Shown one piece after another: positions 9,135 to 18,743 of a stretch of DNA of 34,514 nucleotides. Position 1 is the stretch's first letter; each line of letters begins with the position of its first letter. Source of the DNA: Pseudomonadota bacterium (GTDB lineage Bacteria > Pseudomonadota > Gammaproteobacteria > Pseudomonadales > Moraxellaceae); contig JAJZHK010000030.1 in assembly GCA_021804565.1 (NCBI GenBank), forward strand, positions 1 to 34,514, read 5' to 3'. A model generated the notes under the pieces. The model worked only from the letters and a program-made list of their open reading frames with translations. It was not told the origin of the DNA and searched no databases. Position numbers and translations under genes: made by a program.

Positions 9135-10406
9135 GTGAGCTATATCATCGACAGACGCCCGAATGGGCGTCATCGTAGCGCCGTCAACCGCCAGCGCTTT
9201 TTGGCGCGCTACCGCGAGCAGATCCAGCGTGCCGTGAGCGACGCGGTCACCCGACGATCGATCACCGACATCGATCGCGGCGACACCGTTTCCATCCCCA
9301 CCCGTGACATCGCCGAGCCGGTGTTCCGGCACGGTGCCGGTGGCGACCGGCATCAGGTCTTGCCGGGCAATCATGATTTTCAGCGCGGCGACCAGCTGCA
9401 GCGCCCGCCCTCCGGTGCGGGGGGTGGCGCCGGCTCCGGCCAGGCCAGCGACCACGGGGAGGGCGAGGATGAGTTCGTCTTCAACATCTCCCGCGATGAA
9501 TTTCTCGACTTCCTCTTTGCCGATCTGGCCCTGCCGCACCTGGTCAAACAGCGCCTGGCCGGCAGCGAAACCTATCAGTGGCAGAAGGCCGGCATCGTCA
9601 GCAGCGGCAGCCCCACCAAAATCAATATCGTGCGCAGCCTGCGTCAGGCCCAGCTGCGACGCATAGGCCTGGGCGCCGAGCGGCGTCGGCAGCTGCAGAC
9701 CCTGACAGCGGAACTCCAGGGTCTGCGACCGGAGGATGAAGAGCGGCGCCGCGAGCTGCTCGAAAAACTGCAGGACTTGCGTGAGCAGCTGGCGCGCATT
9801 CCCTACATCGACACCTACGACCTGCGCTACAACCACCACGTCAAGGTGGCGAAACCGACGGCGCAGGCGGTAATGTTCTGCCTGATGGACGTCTCCGGCT
9901 CCATGACCCAGGCGATGAAGGACCTCGCCAAACGGTTTTTCATCCTCCTCTATCTGTTCTTGCAGCGCAATTATCGTCGCATCGAGCTGGTCTTCATCCG
10001 TCATCACACCAGCGCCAAGGAGGTCGATGAGGAGGATTTTTTCTACTCCCGGGAAACCGGTGGCACCATCGTCTCCAGCGCCTTGCACCTGACCCGCGAG
10101 ATCATCGAACAGCGCTATCCGGTGGACCGGTGGAACATCTACGCCGCGCAGGCCTCCGACGGCGACAACTGGAGCGATGATTCGCCGATCTGTCAGGATT
10201 TGCTGCGCGAGCAGATCCTGCCCCTGCTGCAGTACTACGCCTACATCGAGATCACACCCCACGAGCATCAGGCCTTATGGGCCGCCTACAAGCCCCTGGT
10301 GGACGAGTTTCGTGGCCGCTTCGCCATGCAGCAGATCATCGAGGCCAGTGACATCTATCCGGTCTTCCGTGAGCTCTTTGCGCGCAAAAAGGAGGCGGCG
10401 GCCTAG
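9135..10406 (+). CDS. yeaH: YeaH/DUF444 von Willebrand-A-like protein
   Basis: A 423-residue protein of the YeaH (DUF444) family, which is almost always encoded between prkA and spoVR homologues and is thought to act with PrkA. The C-terminal half is a von Willebrand-A-like domain with a MIDAS-type DVSGS at residues 252-256. The N-terminal half is charged, with a Gly-rich linker. The start is the GTG at 9135, giving [17 protein letters not shown] five bases upstream supports it over the GTG at 9129. The molecular function is not known. Confidence 0.92.
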   Translation: MSYIIDRRPNGRHRSAVNRQRFLARYREQIQRAVSDAVTRRSITDIDRGDTVSIPTRDIAEPVFRHGAGGDRHQVLPGNHDFQRGDQLQRPPSGAGGGAGSGQASDHGEGEDEFVFNISRDEFLDFLFADLALPHLVKQRLAGSETYQWQKAGIVSSGSPTKINIVRSLRQAQLRRIGLGAERRRQLQTLTAELQGLRPEDEERRRELLEKLQDLREQLARIPYIDTYDLRYNHHVKVAKPTAQAVMFCLMDVSGSMTQAMKDLAKRFFILLYLFLQRNYRRIELVFIRHHTSAKEVDEEDFFYSRETGGTIVSSALHLTREIIEQRYPVDRWNIYAAQASDGDNWSDDSPICQDLLREQILPLLQYYAYIEITPHEHQALWAAYKPLVDEFRGRFAMQQIIEASDIYPVFRELFARKKEAAA

Positions 10407-10422
10407 TGCTGCCGACCGACTT

Positions 10423-11946
10423 ATGGCCCGCCGCAAACCGTTGTCCAGCGATGCCGAATGGAGTTTTGAGCTGCTCGCCCGCTACGACGAGGAGATCGCC
10501 CGCATCGCCCACAAGCACCATCACCTCGACACCTATCCCAATCAGATCGAGATCATCAGTTCCGAGCAGATGATGGATGCCTACGCCGCGGTCGGCATGC
10601 CGATCAACTACCATCACTGGTCGTTTGGCAAACATTTTGTCGGCGTCGATCAGGCTTACAAGCGTGGCCAGATGGGGCTGGCCTACGAAATCGTCATCAA
10701 CTCCAACCCCTGCATCGCCTACCTCATGGAAGAAAACACGATGACCATGCAGGCTCTGGTCATCGCCCATGCCTGCTACGGTCACAACTCCTTTTTCAAG
10801 GGCAACTACCTGTTTCGTGCCTGGACCGACGCCAGCGGCATCATCGACTACCTGGTCTTTGCCCGCCAGTACATCCGCCGCTGCGAAGAAAAGTACGGCC
10901 AGCGCGAGGTCGAAGCGGTGCTCGACGCCTGTCATGCGCTCATGAACTACGGCGTCGATCGCTACAAACGGCCTTATCCGATCTCAGCGGCCGAAGAGCA
11001 GCAGCGCCAGGAGGAGCGCGAGGTGCTCCTGCAGCAACAGGTCAACCTGCTCTGGCGCACGCTGCCGCAGCGCGCCGACAGCACCTTGGCCGAGGCGGCG
11101 CCGCGTTTTCCCAGCGAGGCGCAGGAAAATCTGCTCTATTTCATCGAAAAGAACGCACCTTTGCTGGAGGCCTGGCAGCGCGAGGTGGTCCGCATCGTGC
11201 GCAAGCTGGCGCAGTATTTTTACCCGCAGCGGCAGACCCAGGTCATGAACGAGGGCTGGGCCTGTTTCTGGCATTACCGCCTGCTCAATGACCTCTATGA
11301 CGGCGGCCTGGTCGGTGATGGTTTTATGCTCGAGTTCCTGCGCTCACACACCGCCGTCATCGCGCAACCGGACTACGACAGCCCCGCCTTCAACGGGATC
11401 AATCCCTACGCGCTGGGTTACGCCATGTACACCGACCTGCGCCGCATCTGTGAGCGACCCGACGCCGAGGACCGGCGCTGGTTTCCCGAGATTGCCGGGT
11501 CCAGCTGGCATGAGACCTTGCAGTTCGCTATGCGCAATTTCAAGGACGAGAGCTTTATCCAGCAGTTTCTCAGTCCGCGTCTGATGCGCCAGTTCCGCTT
11601 CTTCAAGCTGCTCGACCAGGAACAGGCTGCGCACCTGAGCATCGACGCCATCCACGACGATGAGGGCTATCAGAGCCTGCGCCAGGGCCTCTCGGAGCAG
11701 TACAATCTGTCTTTGAACGAGCCCAATATCCAGGTCTGGAATGTCGATTTGCGCGGCGATCGCTGCCTGACCCTGCGCCACGAGCAGCACCTCGGACGAC
11801 CGCTGGGGCCGCACACCGAAGAGGTGCTCAAGCACCTGCATCATCTTTGGAAGTTCGATGTCCAGCTCGAGTCCATGCGCTCCGGCCAGCTCGAACAGCG
11901 CTGGCGTGTCGGCCGCAGCGGGATAGAAAAGTCCAGCCCGTCCTGA
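10423..11946 (+). CDS. SpoVR family protein (YcgB)
   Basis: A 507-residue member of the SpoVR/YcgB family. The name comes from a Bacillus spore-cortex protein, but in Gram-negative bacteria the gene travels with prkA and yeaH as a starvation or stress module of unknown mechanism. Visible family segments include YHHWSFGK, NSNPCIAYLMEEN, HACYGHNSFF and MNEGWACFWHY. Several conserved His and Glu residues there suggest a metal site, which is my inference. The ATG at 10423 lies 16 nt after the yeaH stop. It has only a weak ribosome site, so coupling to yeaH is likely. Length matches YcgB. Confidence 0.92.
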   Translation: MARRKPLSSDAEWSFELLARYDEEIARIAHKHHHLDTYPNQIEIISSEQMMDAYAAVGMPINYHHWSFGKHFVGVDQAYKRGQMGLAYEIVINSNPCIAYLMEENTMTMQALVIAHACYGHNSFFKGNYLFRAWTDASGIIDYLVFARQYIRRCEEKYGQREVEAVLDACHALMNYGVDRYKRPYPISAAEEQQRQEEREVLLQQQVNLLWRTLPQRADSTLAEAAPRFPSEAQENLLYFIEKNAPLLEAWQREVVRIVRKLAQYFYPQRQTQVMNEGWACFWHYRLLNDLYDGGLVGDGFMLEFLRSHTAVIAQPDYDSPAFNGINPYALGYAMYTDLRRICERPDAEDRRWFPEIAGSSWHETLQFAMRNFKDESFIQQFLSPRLMRQFRFFKLLDQEQAAHLSIDAIHDDEGYQSLRQGLSEQYNLSLNEPNIQVWNVDLRGDRCLTLRHEQHLGRPLGPHTEEVLKHLHHLWKFDVQLESMRSGQLEQRWRVGRSGIEKSSPS

Positions 11947-11992
11947 GCCGGGGCCGGTACAAGAATGCTGACACGCCCGCGACCATCCGTCC

Positions 11993-12018
11993 CGATCCGG
12001 CTGCGGCAAGCCGGATCG
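11993..12018. other. Perfect 10-bp stem-loop after spoVR
   Basis: CGATCCGGCT (11993-12002) and AGCCGGATCG (12009-12018) form a perfect 10-bp inverted repeat with a 6-base loop, 47 bases after the spoVR stop. No T-run follows, so it is not a standard intrinsic terminator for either strand. It may protect the 3' end of the prkA-yeaH-spoVR mRNA or be a repeat element. The 172-base gap to cca shows no convincing promoter, although TATTCT at 12065-12070 is a possible -10. Confidence 0.55.
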
Positions 12019-12118
12019 ATGATGTTATGCTCGCCGACCGCTAGCGTGGCCTGCGCAAACGGCCTATTCTGGGGTGATCTGCGCGGGCTCGCTTTTTAAA
12101 CTGTCAGGGTATGGGTGC

Positions 12119-13369
12119 ATGCAAAGCTTTCTCGTCGGCGGTGCTGTTCGCGACCGCTTGCTCGGCCTCCCTGTCCACGAACGCGACTATGTCGTGGTCG
12201 GTGGCAGCGCCGAGGCTTTGCTGGCGCAGGGCTACCGTCAGGTGGGGAAGGATTTTCCGGTATTTTTGCATCCGCAAACCGGCGAGGAGTACGCCCTGGC
12301 CCGGCGTGAGCGCAAGCAGGGGCAAGGCCACGGCGGCTTCAGCTTCGTCTTTACCCCGGAAATCAGTCTGGAGGAAGATCTCGCCCGCCGCGACCTGACC
12401 ATCAACGCCATCGCTGAAGACGCCCAGGGACGACTGATCGACCCCTACGGCGGCTGTGCCGATCTGCAGGCACGCATCCTGCGGCATGTCTCGCCGGCCT
12501 TCGTCGAAGACCCTCTGCGCGTGTTGCGGGTGGCGCGTTTTGCCGCCCGGCTGGCGCCGCTCGGCTTTACCATCGCCCCGGCGACCCTGGAACTGATGCG
12601 GGTGATCTGCAGGCGCGGCGAACTGGCCAGCCTGAGCCCGGAACGGGTCTGGCAGGAGAGCTGCAAGGCCCTGCAGCAGCAACGGCCGTCCCTCTATTTT
12701 CGGACTTTACGTGAAGTGGGCGCGCTGCAGGTGTGGTTCCCCGAGCTCGACCAGCTCTTCGGTGTCGCCCAGTCCGCCCTCTGGCATCCGGAGATCGACA
12801 CCGGCGAGCACCTCATGCTCTGCCTCGACGAGGCGGCGCGTGCGCAGGCGAGCCTGGCCGTACGTACGGCGGTACTCCTGCACGATCTCGGCAAAGCCTG
12901 TACGCCGGCCGAGATCCTGCCGGCGCACACCGGCCACGGAGCGCGTGGCCTGCCTCTGGTGCGTGCTTTCGCCGAGCGCCTGCACCTGCCGCGCGCCTGG
13001 ACCGAACTGGCCCTCCTGGTCAGCGCCGAACATATCCATCTGCACCGTCTGCAAGCCGACGACGCCGCCACCCTGCTGCGTCTGGTCATGGCCTGTGACG
13101 GCTTGCGCAGACCCCAGCGCCTGCAGGATTTTGTGCTAGCCTGTCGCATCGATGTGCGCGGACGTCTCGGCATGCAAGACCAGGCCTATCCTCAAGGCGA
13201 TCTACTCCTGGCTGCCCAGCGCTTCTTACAACAATTGCCCCCGCCGCAAGAGCTGCTGAGCGCCTTGCGCGGCACCGAGCTGGCGATGGCCATCGCCAGC
13301 CACCGCCTGCAGGCGCTCATCGCCTATATACATCAAGATGATCCCCGCCGAGGAGAGTTCACGCTGTGA
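12119..13369 (+). CDS. cca: tRNA nucleotidyltransferase (CCA-adding enzyme)
   Basis: Adds or repairs the 3' CCA end of tRNA. The 416-residue product has the class II nucleotidyltransferase head (LVGGAVRD, residues 5-12), the metal-binding loop PVHERDYVVVGG, RRDLTINA, and FVEDPLRVLRVARFAARL. An HD phosphohydrolase domain (LLHDLGKA, H255-D256) marks the multifunctional gammaproteobacterial type. The ATG at 12119 is chosen because the product then starts MQSFLVGGAVRD as in homologues. Residue 21 is Glu where the E. coli enzyme has the catalytic Asp21; Asp23 is kept. The last bases overlap the next gene in a GTGA. Confidence 0.94.
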   Translation: MQSFLVGGAVRDRLLGLPVHERDYVVVGGSAEALLAQGYRQVGKDFPVFLHPQTGEEYALARRERKQGQGHGGFSFVFTPEISLEEDLARRDLTINAIAEDAQGRLIDPYGGCADLQARILRHVSPAFVEDPLRVLRVARFAARLAPLGFTIAPATLELMRVICRRGELASLSPERVWQESCKALQQQRPSLYFRTLREVGALQVWFPELDQLFGVAQSALWHPEIDTGEHLMLCLDEAARAQASLAVRTAVLLHDLGKACTPAEILPAHTGHGARGLPLVRAFAERLHLPRAWTELALLVSAEHIHLHRLQADDAATLLRLVMACDGLRRPQRLQDFVLACRIDVRGRLGMQDQAYPQGDLLLAAQRFLQQLPPPQELLSALRGTELAMAIASHRLQALIAYIHQDDPRRGEFTL

Positions 13370-13821
13370 GTCACGACACACCGAGCGGACCTCGTCTGCA
13401 CGACCAGCTCTGTTTTCGTCTCTACGCCGCCTCGCGTCTGGTGACCCGACTCTACCAGCCGGTGCTTGCCCCGCTCGGTCTCACCTACCCCCAGTACATC
13501 ATCCTGATGATCCTCTGGGAGCACGCACCCTGCCGCATCGGACTGCTCGGCGACAAGGCCCGCCTCAATTCCAACACCCTGACACCCTTGCTCAAACGCC
13601 TGCAGGAGCAGGGCTTGATCGTCCGTCTGCCCGACCCTGACGACGAACGCGCAGTACGCATCGACCTGAGCGCCGAGGGACGCGCCCTGCAGGAGCCCTG
13701 TCGCCTCATTCCGCAGCAACTGCTCACCCACCTGGGTCTGCAGGGTGAGGATCTGGTCCAGCTGAGCGGCGAGCTCGACCGTCTCATCCTCAGCCTCGAT
13801 GGCGCCCACGACGACGGCTGA
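13366..13821 (+). CDS. MarR-family regulator, OhrR-like organic peroxide sensor
   Basis: A 151-residue winged-helix regulator. The segment LHDQLCFRLYAASR places a cysteine at position 16 in the context of the peroxide-sensing Cys of OhrR repressors, and the recognition helix region (NTLTPLLKRLQEQGLI, then DPDDERAVRI) is OhrR-like. Oxidation of that Cys by organic hydroperoxides would release DNA (family knowledge). The GTG start at 13366 overlaps the cca stop, and AGGAGAG at 13351-13357 is well placed. No ohr peroxiredoxin gene is adjacent, so the target is unknown. It could equally be a MarR protein of another specificity. Confidence 0.82.
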   Translation: MSHDTPSGPRLHDQLCFRLYAASRLVTRLYQPVLAPLGLTYPQYIILMILWEHAPCRIGLLGDKARLNSNTLTPLLKRLQEQGLIVRLPDPDDERAVRIDLSAEGRALQEPCRLIPQQLLTHLGLQGEDLVQLSGELDRLILSLDGAHDDG

Positions 13822-13834
13822 TGCTGCCACCCGA

Positions 13835-15457
13835 CTAGTCGATGAACTGGAAGCGGCCGATGGACTTTTTCAATTGCGCGGCGGCTTTGTTCATCGCCAT
13901 GCATTGCTCGGAAATGTCGGCAATCATCTGCGAGTTGTGCGCTATGCCGCTGGCGATACCCTCAATCTGGCTGGCCACTTCGCTGCTCGCCTCGGACTGC
14001 TGGCGGGTGCCTTCGGCGATTTCCTTGGAGATGATGTCGACCTGCTGACCGTGCTGACCGATCGATGTCATCGCGCCATGCACCTTCGATAGCGCCTGAT
14101 TGGTCTTGATGACCTGGGCACCGGCCAGTTCCATGGCGGACAAAGCCACCTGGGTGATTTTCTGAATGTCCTGAATACTTGAAGTGATCTCTATGGTCTG
14201 CGCGCTGGAACGCTCTGCCAGTTTGCGGACCTCGTCGGCCACCACGGCAAACCCCCGCCCTGAGTCACCGGCGCGAGCGGCTTCGATGGCCGCGTTGAGG
14301 GCGAGCAGATTGGTCTGATCGGCAATCTCGCGGATCACTTGGCTGACCCGATCGATCGCCGAGATGGACTGGAACAAGGCCGCCATGGTTTTTCCCGCCT
14401 CGCTCACCGACAAAACCACGCTCTGTGAAGCGGCCTGACTCTCGTCGATCATGTGCATGGCCTGGTGGATCAGATCTTGCGAGGCGTCGACCGCTGTCGA
14501 GGCATTCTCGGCATTTCTGGCGATTTCCTTGACCGAGCAGGAGAGTTCCTCAACGGCGGCCGCGATGTTGCCGGCCGCCGCCGTTTGCATCGTGGAGACG
14601 TCACGGGCGCGCCTCATCTCGACAGCAACATGGCTGACATTCGTGCCGACGACCTCGGAGGCATCCGAGATATCGCTGACCAGGGCTTTCAGGTGCGTCT
14701 GGGCGACGAGTATATCGGTGTTGATTCTGCCGATTTCATGATGCCCGCCTTGCGCGACATCAGCGGTCAGCACACCCTGGGCCAGGGCGTCGAGCTCGTG
14801 CAGGCTGTCTTTGATCGCCTGCAAGACGGTCTTCTGCTGTATCCCGGTCCAAACTGCGGCAACCATGCTGACAAACAGGCCCGCTGCCAACAGCGCCGCC
14901 TGAGCCGGCGTGATGGCGGCGCGCTGGTACCAGCTGGCGACCATCGCCAGCAGCAGAGCCTGGGCCACCAGCATCGCCGCCACGCTCAGACCCTGGCTCA
15001 GCCGCAGGCTCAGACCGCGCTGGCGACCTGGGGCTGGCAGCTCGATGCGGCCGGCGTTCAAGGCGGCGTAAAGCTGTTCTGCGGCAGCGATTTGACTGCG
15101 CGTTGGAATCTTGCGCACCGAGGTATAGCCGACCAGCTGCCGGTTTTCACGCAGGGGGATGACGAGAGCGTCGACCCAGTAAAAGTCTCCGTTTTTGCAA
15201 CGATTTTTCACCACACCGCGCCAGGGCTGGCCTTTTTTGAGGGTATCCCAGAGGTTCTTGAAGGCGGCTTGCGGCATATCCGGGTGGCGCACGATATTGT
15301 GGCTTTGTCCGATCAGTTCTTCACGCGAAAAGCCACTGACCTGGACGAAGACGTCGTTCACATCGGTGATCACGCCTTTGATCGTGGTTCTGGAAACGAT
15401 GTACTTGCCCTGGGGCAGACGAACCTCATTTTGGGTAATGGGCAAGTTCTTTTTCAT
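13835..15457 (-). CDS. Aer-like PAS-domain methyl-accepting chemotaxis protein
   Basis: A 540-residue receptor laid out like the aerotaxis transducer Aer. A PAS domain covers about residues 20-120, with [20 protein letters not shown] as in the FAD-binding Aer type. Two membrane helices follow (about 154-175 and 185-205) with only a short periplasmic turn, then a HAMP-like linker and the cytoplasmic signalling coiled coil. The hairpin tip is [18 protein letters not shown] (about 380-397), followed by [12 protein letters not shown]. It therefore likely senses redox or oxygen inside the cell. It has no neighbouring che genes and faces the cca-marR pair with a 13-base gap. The ribosome site is weak, and I found no sigma-28 promoter. 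Confidence 0.92.
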   Translation of the reverse strand: MKKNLPITQNEVRLPQGKYIVSRTTIKGVITDVNDVFVQVSGFSREELIGQSHNIVRHPDMPQAAFKNLWDTLKKGQPWRGVVKNRCKNGDFYWVDALVIPLRENRQLVGYTSVRKIPTRSQIAAAEQLYAALNAGRIELPAPGRQRGLSLRLSQGLSVAAMLVAQALLLAMVASWYQRAAITPAQAALLAAGLFVSMVAAVWTGIQQKTVLQAIKDSLHELDALAQGVLTADVAQGGHHEIGRINTDILVAQTHLKALVSDISDASEVVGTNVSHVAVEMRRARDVSTMQTAAAGNIAAAVEELSCSVKEIARNAENASTAVDASQDLIHQAMHMIDESQAASQSVVLSVSEAGKTMAALFQSISAIDRVSQVIREIADQTNLLALNAAIEAARAGDSGRGFAVVADEVRKLAERSSAQTIEITSSIQDIQKITQVALSAMELAGAQVIKTNQALSKVHGAMTSIGQHGQQVDIISKEIAEGTRQQSEASSEVASQIEGIASGIAHNSQMIADISEQCMAMNKAAAQLKKSIGRFQFID

Positions 15458-15628
15458 AATCCAGCATCGCGTTTAGGGGTGAATAAAGGACATATACTAG
15501 GCGACCCTCCGCTCCCTCCTCTTGATGCAGGTCATCCTTGGCCAGCGCCCCTCGTACTGACTATAGCCGCTGGGTCACACTTGCACAGACAGCGCCTGAA
15601 AATGTCCGCATTTCATGCCTTTTTTGCT

Positions 15629-15696
15629 GGCGGCCGTGCGCAGCCGCTGGCCGCCCCTGCGGGAATCTATCTATGACGCGAGCGCCTCGCTATACT
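15629..15696 (+). promoter_or_regulatory. Leader region and candidate -10 of glyQ
   Basis: The 278-base divergent gap between the chemoreceptor and glyQ holds a TATACT at 15691-15696, a strong -10 match 40 bases before the glyQ start, but no good -35 at 16-18 bases. An inverted repeat GGCGGCC (15629-15635) / GGCCGCC (15649-15655) lies just upstream. A weaker alternative is TTGGCC at 15538 with CTATAG at 15561. Confidence 0.35.
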
Positions 15697-15735
15697 CTGC
15701 GGTCTTCCCGATCGTCGATGGATGCAGGAGCGCCC

Positions 15736-16674
15736 ATGTCTAACACCGAGCCGCTGACTTTCCAGGAGCTGATTTTGCAGCTGCAGCACTACTGGGCTCG
15801 CCAGGGTTGTGTGGTGGTCCAACCTTATGACATGGAAATGGGAGCTGGAACCTTTCATACGGCCACCTTCCTGCGCGCCATCGGCCCGGAGTCCTGGCGT
15901 GCCGCTTATGTGCAGCCCTCACGCCGGCCTACCGACGGCCGCTACGGCGAAAACCCCAATCGCCTGCAGCACTACTACCAGTTTCAGGTGGTGCTCAAGC
16001 CCAACCCCGACCATATCCTCGAGCTCTATATCGAGTCCTTGCGCGAGATCGGCATCGATCCGACGCTGCACGACATCCGCTTCGTTGAGGACAACTGGAA
16101 GTCACCGACGCTGGGGGCCTGGGGGCTGGGCTGGGAAGTCTGGCTCAATGGCATGGAAGTCACCCAGTTCACCTACTTCCAGCAGGTGGGAGGCCTCGAC
16201 TGCTACCCCGTCACCGGCGAGATCACCTATGGCCTGGAGCGCATCGCCATGTATCTGCAAGGCGTCGACTCGGTCTACGATCTGGTCTGGTCGCGCAGTG
16301 AGCAGGGCATCGTGCGCTACGGCGACGTCTTCCATCAAAACGAGGTCGAGATGTCGACCTACAACTTTGAACACGCCAATATCGAAAGGCTCTTTGCCCT
16401 CTTCGAGGGCCATGAACAAGAGGCCTTGCGGCTGATCGAACTGGCCCTGCCGCTACCGGCCTACGAACACATCCTCAAAGCCTCGCATACCTTCAACCTC
16501 CTCGACGCCCGCCGGGCCATCTCGGTGACGGAGCGGCAACGCTATATCCTGCGCATCCGCACCTTGGCGACGCGGGTGGCTGCCGCCTATTACGCAGCCC
16601 GGCAACGCCTGGGTTTTCCGCTGGCGCCTGAGGCTTTACGCCAGGAACTGGCCGCTGCGCAGGAGCAATCATGA
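15736..16674 (+). CDS. glyQ: Glycyl-tRNA synthetase alpha subunit
   Basis: GlyQ is the catalytic subunit of the bacterial alpha2beta2 glycyl-tRNA synthetase. The 312-residue product carries [59 protein letters not shown] and [18 protein letters not shown], all close to E. coli GlyQ. The ATG at 15736 is preferred because AGGAG at 15725-15729 is correctly spaced; an in-frame ATG at 15718 would place that site inside the gene. The stop overlaps the glyS start. Confidence 0.97.
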   Translation: MSNTEPLTFQELILQLQHYWARQGCVVVQPYDMEMGAGTFHTATFLRAIGPESWRAAYVQPSRRPTDGRYGENPNRLQHYYQFQVVLKPNPDHILELYIESLREIGIDPTLHDIRFVEDNWKSPTLGAWGLGWEVWLNGMEVTQFTYFQQVGGLDCYPVTGEITYGLERIAMYLQGVDSVYDLVWSRSEQGIVRYGDVFHQNEVEMSTYNFEHANIERLFALFEGHEQEALRLIELALPLPAYEHILKASHTFNLLDARRAISVTERQRYILRIRTLATRVAAAYYAARQRLGFPLAPEALRQELAAAQEQS

Positions 16675-18743
16675 TGCAGACGCAAGATTTTCTGTTTGAA
16701 CTCGGCTGTGAGGAACTGCCCCCGAAGTCACTCAAGGAGCTCATGCACGCCCTTTTCGAAGGGGTCTGCGGCGGCCTGCGCGAGGCCGGCCTGAGCTGGC
16801 AACAAGAGGGCAGCCGGGCCTACGCCAGCCCGCGCCGCCTGGGCCTGTTCCTGCCGGCACTGAGCTGCATGCAGGCTGATCGCGATCTTGTCGTCGAGGG
16901 CCCGCCGCTGCGTGCCGCCTTCACCGCCGACGGTCAGGCCACCGCTGCTGCGCTGGGTTTCGCGCGCAAGCAGGGGGTCAGTGTCGAGGACCTGGAGCGG
17001 GGTGAAGACAAGCTGCGCCTGCGCCGTCGCCTGCCTGGGCAAGCGGTGCAGACACTGCTGCCGGCGATCATCGGCCAGGCCCTGGCCGATCTGCCCATCG
17101 CCAAGCGCATGCGCTGGGGAGCGCGCAAAGAGGAGTTTGTGCGGCCGGTGCACACCCTGGTGATGCTCCTCGGCAGTGAGGTCGTCGCCGCCCAGCTGCT
17201 CGGCCTGAACAGCGGCCGGCAAGTTCTTGGCCATCGCTTCATGGCCTTGGGTCCGCACACCCTGGCGCATGCCCGGGACTATGAGCAGGTGCTGCGACAG
17301 GCCTGTGTCTTGCCCCATTTTGAGGAGCGCCGGGCATGCATCGTCGAGCAGGTGCAGCACCTGCAGAATCAGCTGGGCGGACGCGCCCTGCTCGATGAGG
17401 AACTGCTCGATGAGGTCTGCGCCCTTGTCGAGTGGCCACGAGCCCTGCATGGCAGCTTCGAGGCACGCTTTCTGGCGGTACCGCAGGAAGCGCTGATCTC
17501 GACCATGCAAACCAACCAGAAGTACTTTCCGCTGCTCGACGCCAGCGGCCAGTTGCTGCCGCACTTCATCTTTATCAGCAATATCGACTCGCCGGCGCCG
17601 GAACAAATTGTCGCCGGCAATGAGCGGGTGGTGCGCCCACGCCTCAGCGATGCCGAGTTCTTTTTCCAGCAGGACCAGAAAAAGTCCTTGGCCGCGCACG
17701 ACATCGCCAACACCCAGGTCATCTTTCAAAAGGATCTGGGTTCGCTGACCGCCAAGGCGCGCCGTGTCGCCGCTCTGGCCGCCGCGATTGCCACCCAGAT
17801 CGGTGCTGACGCCCAGCTGGCCGAAGACGCCGGCATGCTCTGCAAGGCCGACCTCGCCACGCAGATGGTCGCCGAGTTTCCTGAGCTGCAAGGATTGATG
17901 GGCCGCCGCTATGCGCAGATCGAGCAGCTCCCGGACGAGCTCGCGCAAGCCCTCTTCGAGCAGTATCTGCCGCGTCATGCCGGCGATATCCTGCCGGCCA
18001 CCCCCTGCGGACTGGCGCTGGCGCTGGCCGACCGGCTCGACACCCTGAGCGGCATCTTTGGTCTGGGTCAGGCACCGACCGGGTCGGCGGATCCTTTTGC
18101 CTTGCGCCGTGCCGCCCTGGGCGTCCTCCGTATACTCATAGAAAAAGACCTCGACCTCGACCTGGCTGACCTGGTCAACCGCGCCCTGCAGGGGCACACG
18201 GCGACCCTGTCGGCGACGACCGCCAGTGAACTGCTGGATTTCTTCATCGCCCGCTACCGTGCCTACTACGAAGAACAGGGCATCGCCAGCGACACCCTGC
18301 AGGCGGTGCTCGCCTGCCGGCCCCGGCGTCCCCGCGATGTCGAGCTCAGGGTCAAGGCCCTGCACGAGTTTCGTGCCAGCCCGGACCTGGCGGCTCTCGC
18401 CGCGGCGAACAAGCGGGTGGCCAATATCCTTGGCAAGCTCGGTGCTCCCCGGCCTATCGTGGCCATCGAGCATGGCTGTCTGCAAGACCGTGCGGAACGG
18501 GCCCTGGCCGAGCAGCTCAGTGCCCTGCAAGGGCGTATGACCCAGGCCATCCACCAGGGCGACTACCCCCAGCTGCTCGGCATACTGGCCAGCTTGCGCG
18601 ATCCCATCGACACCTTCTTCGCTGAAGTCATGGTCATGGCCGACGATCCCGCCCTGCGCGCCCATCGACTCAACCTCCTCGCCGTTCTGCACGCCGCCTT
18701 CCTGCAGATCGCCGATCTCGGACTGCTACAGGTGAGCGCATGA
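16671..18743 (+). CDS. glyS: Glycyl-tRNA synthetase beta subunit
   Basis: GlyS binds the tRNA anticodon and acceptor regions in the alpha2beta2 enzyme. The 690-residue product begins with [15 protein letters not shown], typical of the family, contains RMRWG and [11 protein letters not shown], and ends in a DALR-type anticodon-binding region. Two ATGs at 16671 and 16674 are both usable; AGGAG at 16661-16665 serves either. The first overlaps the glyQ stop by 4 nt. gmhB follows with another 4-nt overlap, the arrangement I recall from Pseudomonas. Confidence 0.97.
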   Translation: MMQTQDFLFELGCEELPPKSLKELMHALFEGVCGGLREAGLSWQQEGSRAYASPRRLGLFLPALSCMQADRDLVVEGPPLRAAFTADGQATAAALGFARKQGVSVEDLERGEDKLRLRRRLPGQAVQTLLPAIIGQALADLPIAKRMRWGARKEEFVRPVHTLVMLLGSEVVAAQLLGLNSGRQVLGHRFMALGPHTLAHARDYEQVLRQACVLPHFEERRACIVEQVQHLQNQLGGRALLDEELLDEVCALVEWPRALHGSFEARFLAVPQEALISTMQTNQKYFPLLDASGQLLPHFIFISNIDSPAPEQIVAGNERVVRPRLSDAEFFFQQDQKKSLAAHDIANTQVIFQKDLGSLTAKARRVAALAAAIATQIGADAQLAEDAGMLCKADLATQMVAEFPELQGLMGRRYAQIEQLPDELAQALFEQYLPRHAGDILPATPCGLALALADRLDTLSGIFGLGQAPTGSADPFALRRAALGVLRILIEKDLDLDLADLVNRALQGHTATLSATTASELLDFFIARYRAYYEEQGIASDTLQAVLACRPRRPRDVELRVKALHEFRASPDLAALAAANKRVANILGKLGAPRPIVAIEHGCLQDRAERALAEQLSALQGRMTQAIHQGDYPQLLGILASLRDPIDTFFAEVMVMADDPALRAHRLNLLAVLHAAFLQIADLGLLQVSA

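Noticed and set aside
9039-10268. 409-codon open frame antisense to yeaH
   Set aside because: Same reason: a mirror of a well-conserved gene with no family motif of its own. Similar long antisense frames over prkA, lptD, pdxA and the acyl-CoA dehydrogenase were also set aside.
15458-15735. Sigma-28 flagellar promoter for the chemoreceptor
   Set aside because: I looked for TAAA-N15-GCCGATAA on the minus strand and found no acceptable match.
16728-18692. 654-codon open frame antisense to glyS
   Set aside because: GC-rich coding DNA often leaves the complementary frame open. The translation has no recognisable domain, and glyS on the other strand is unmistakable.
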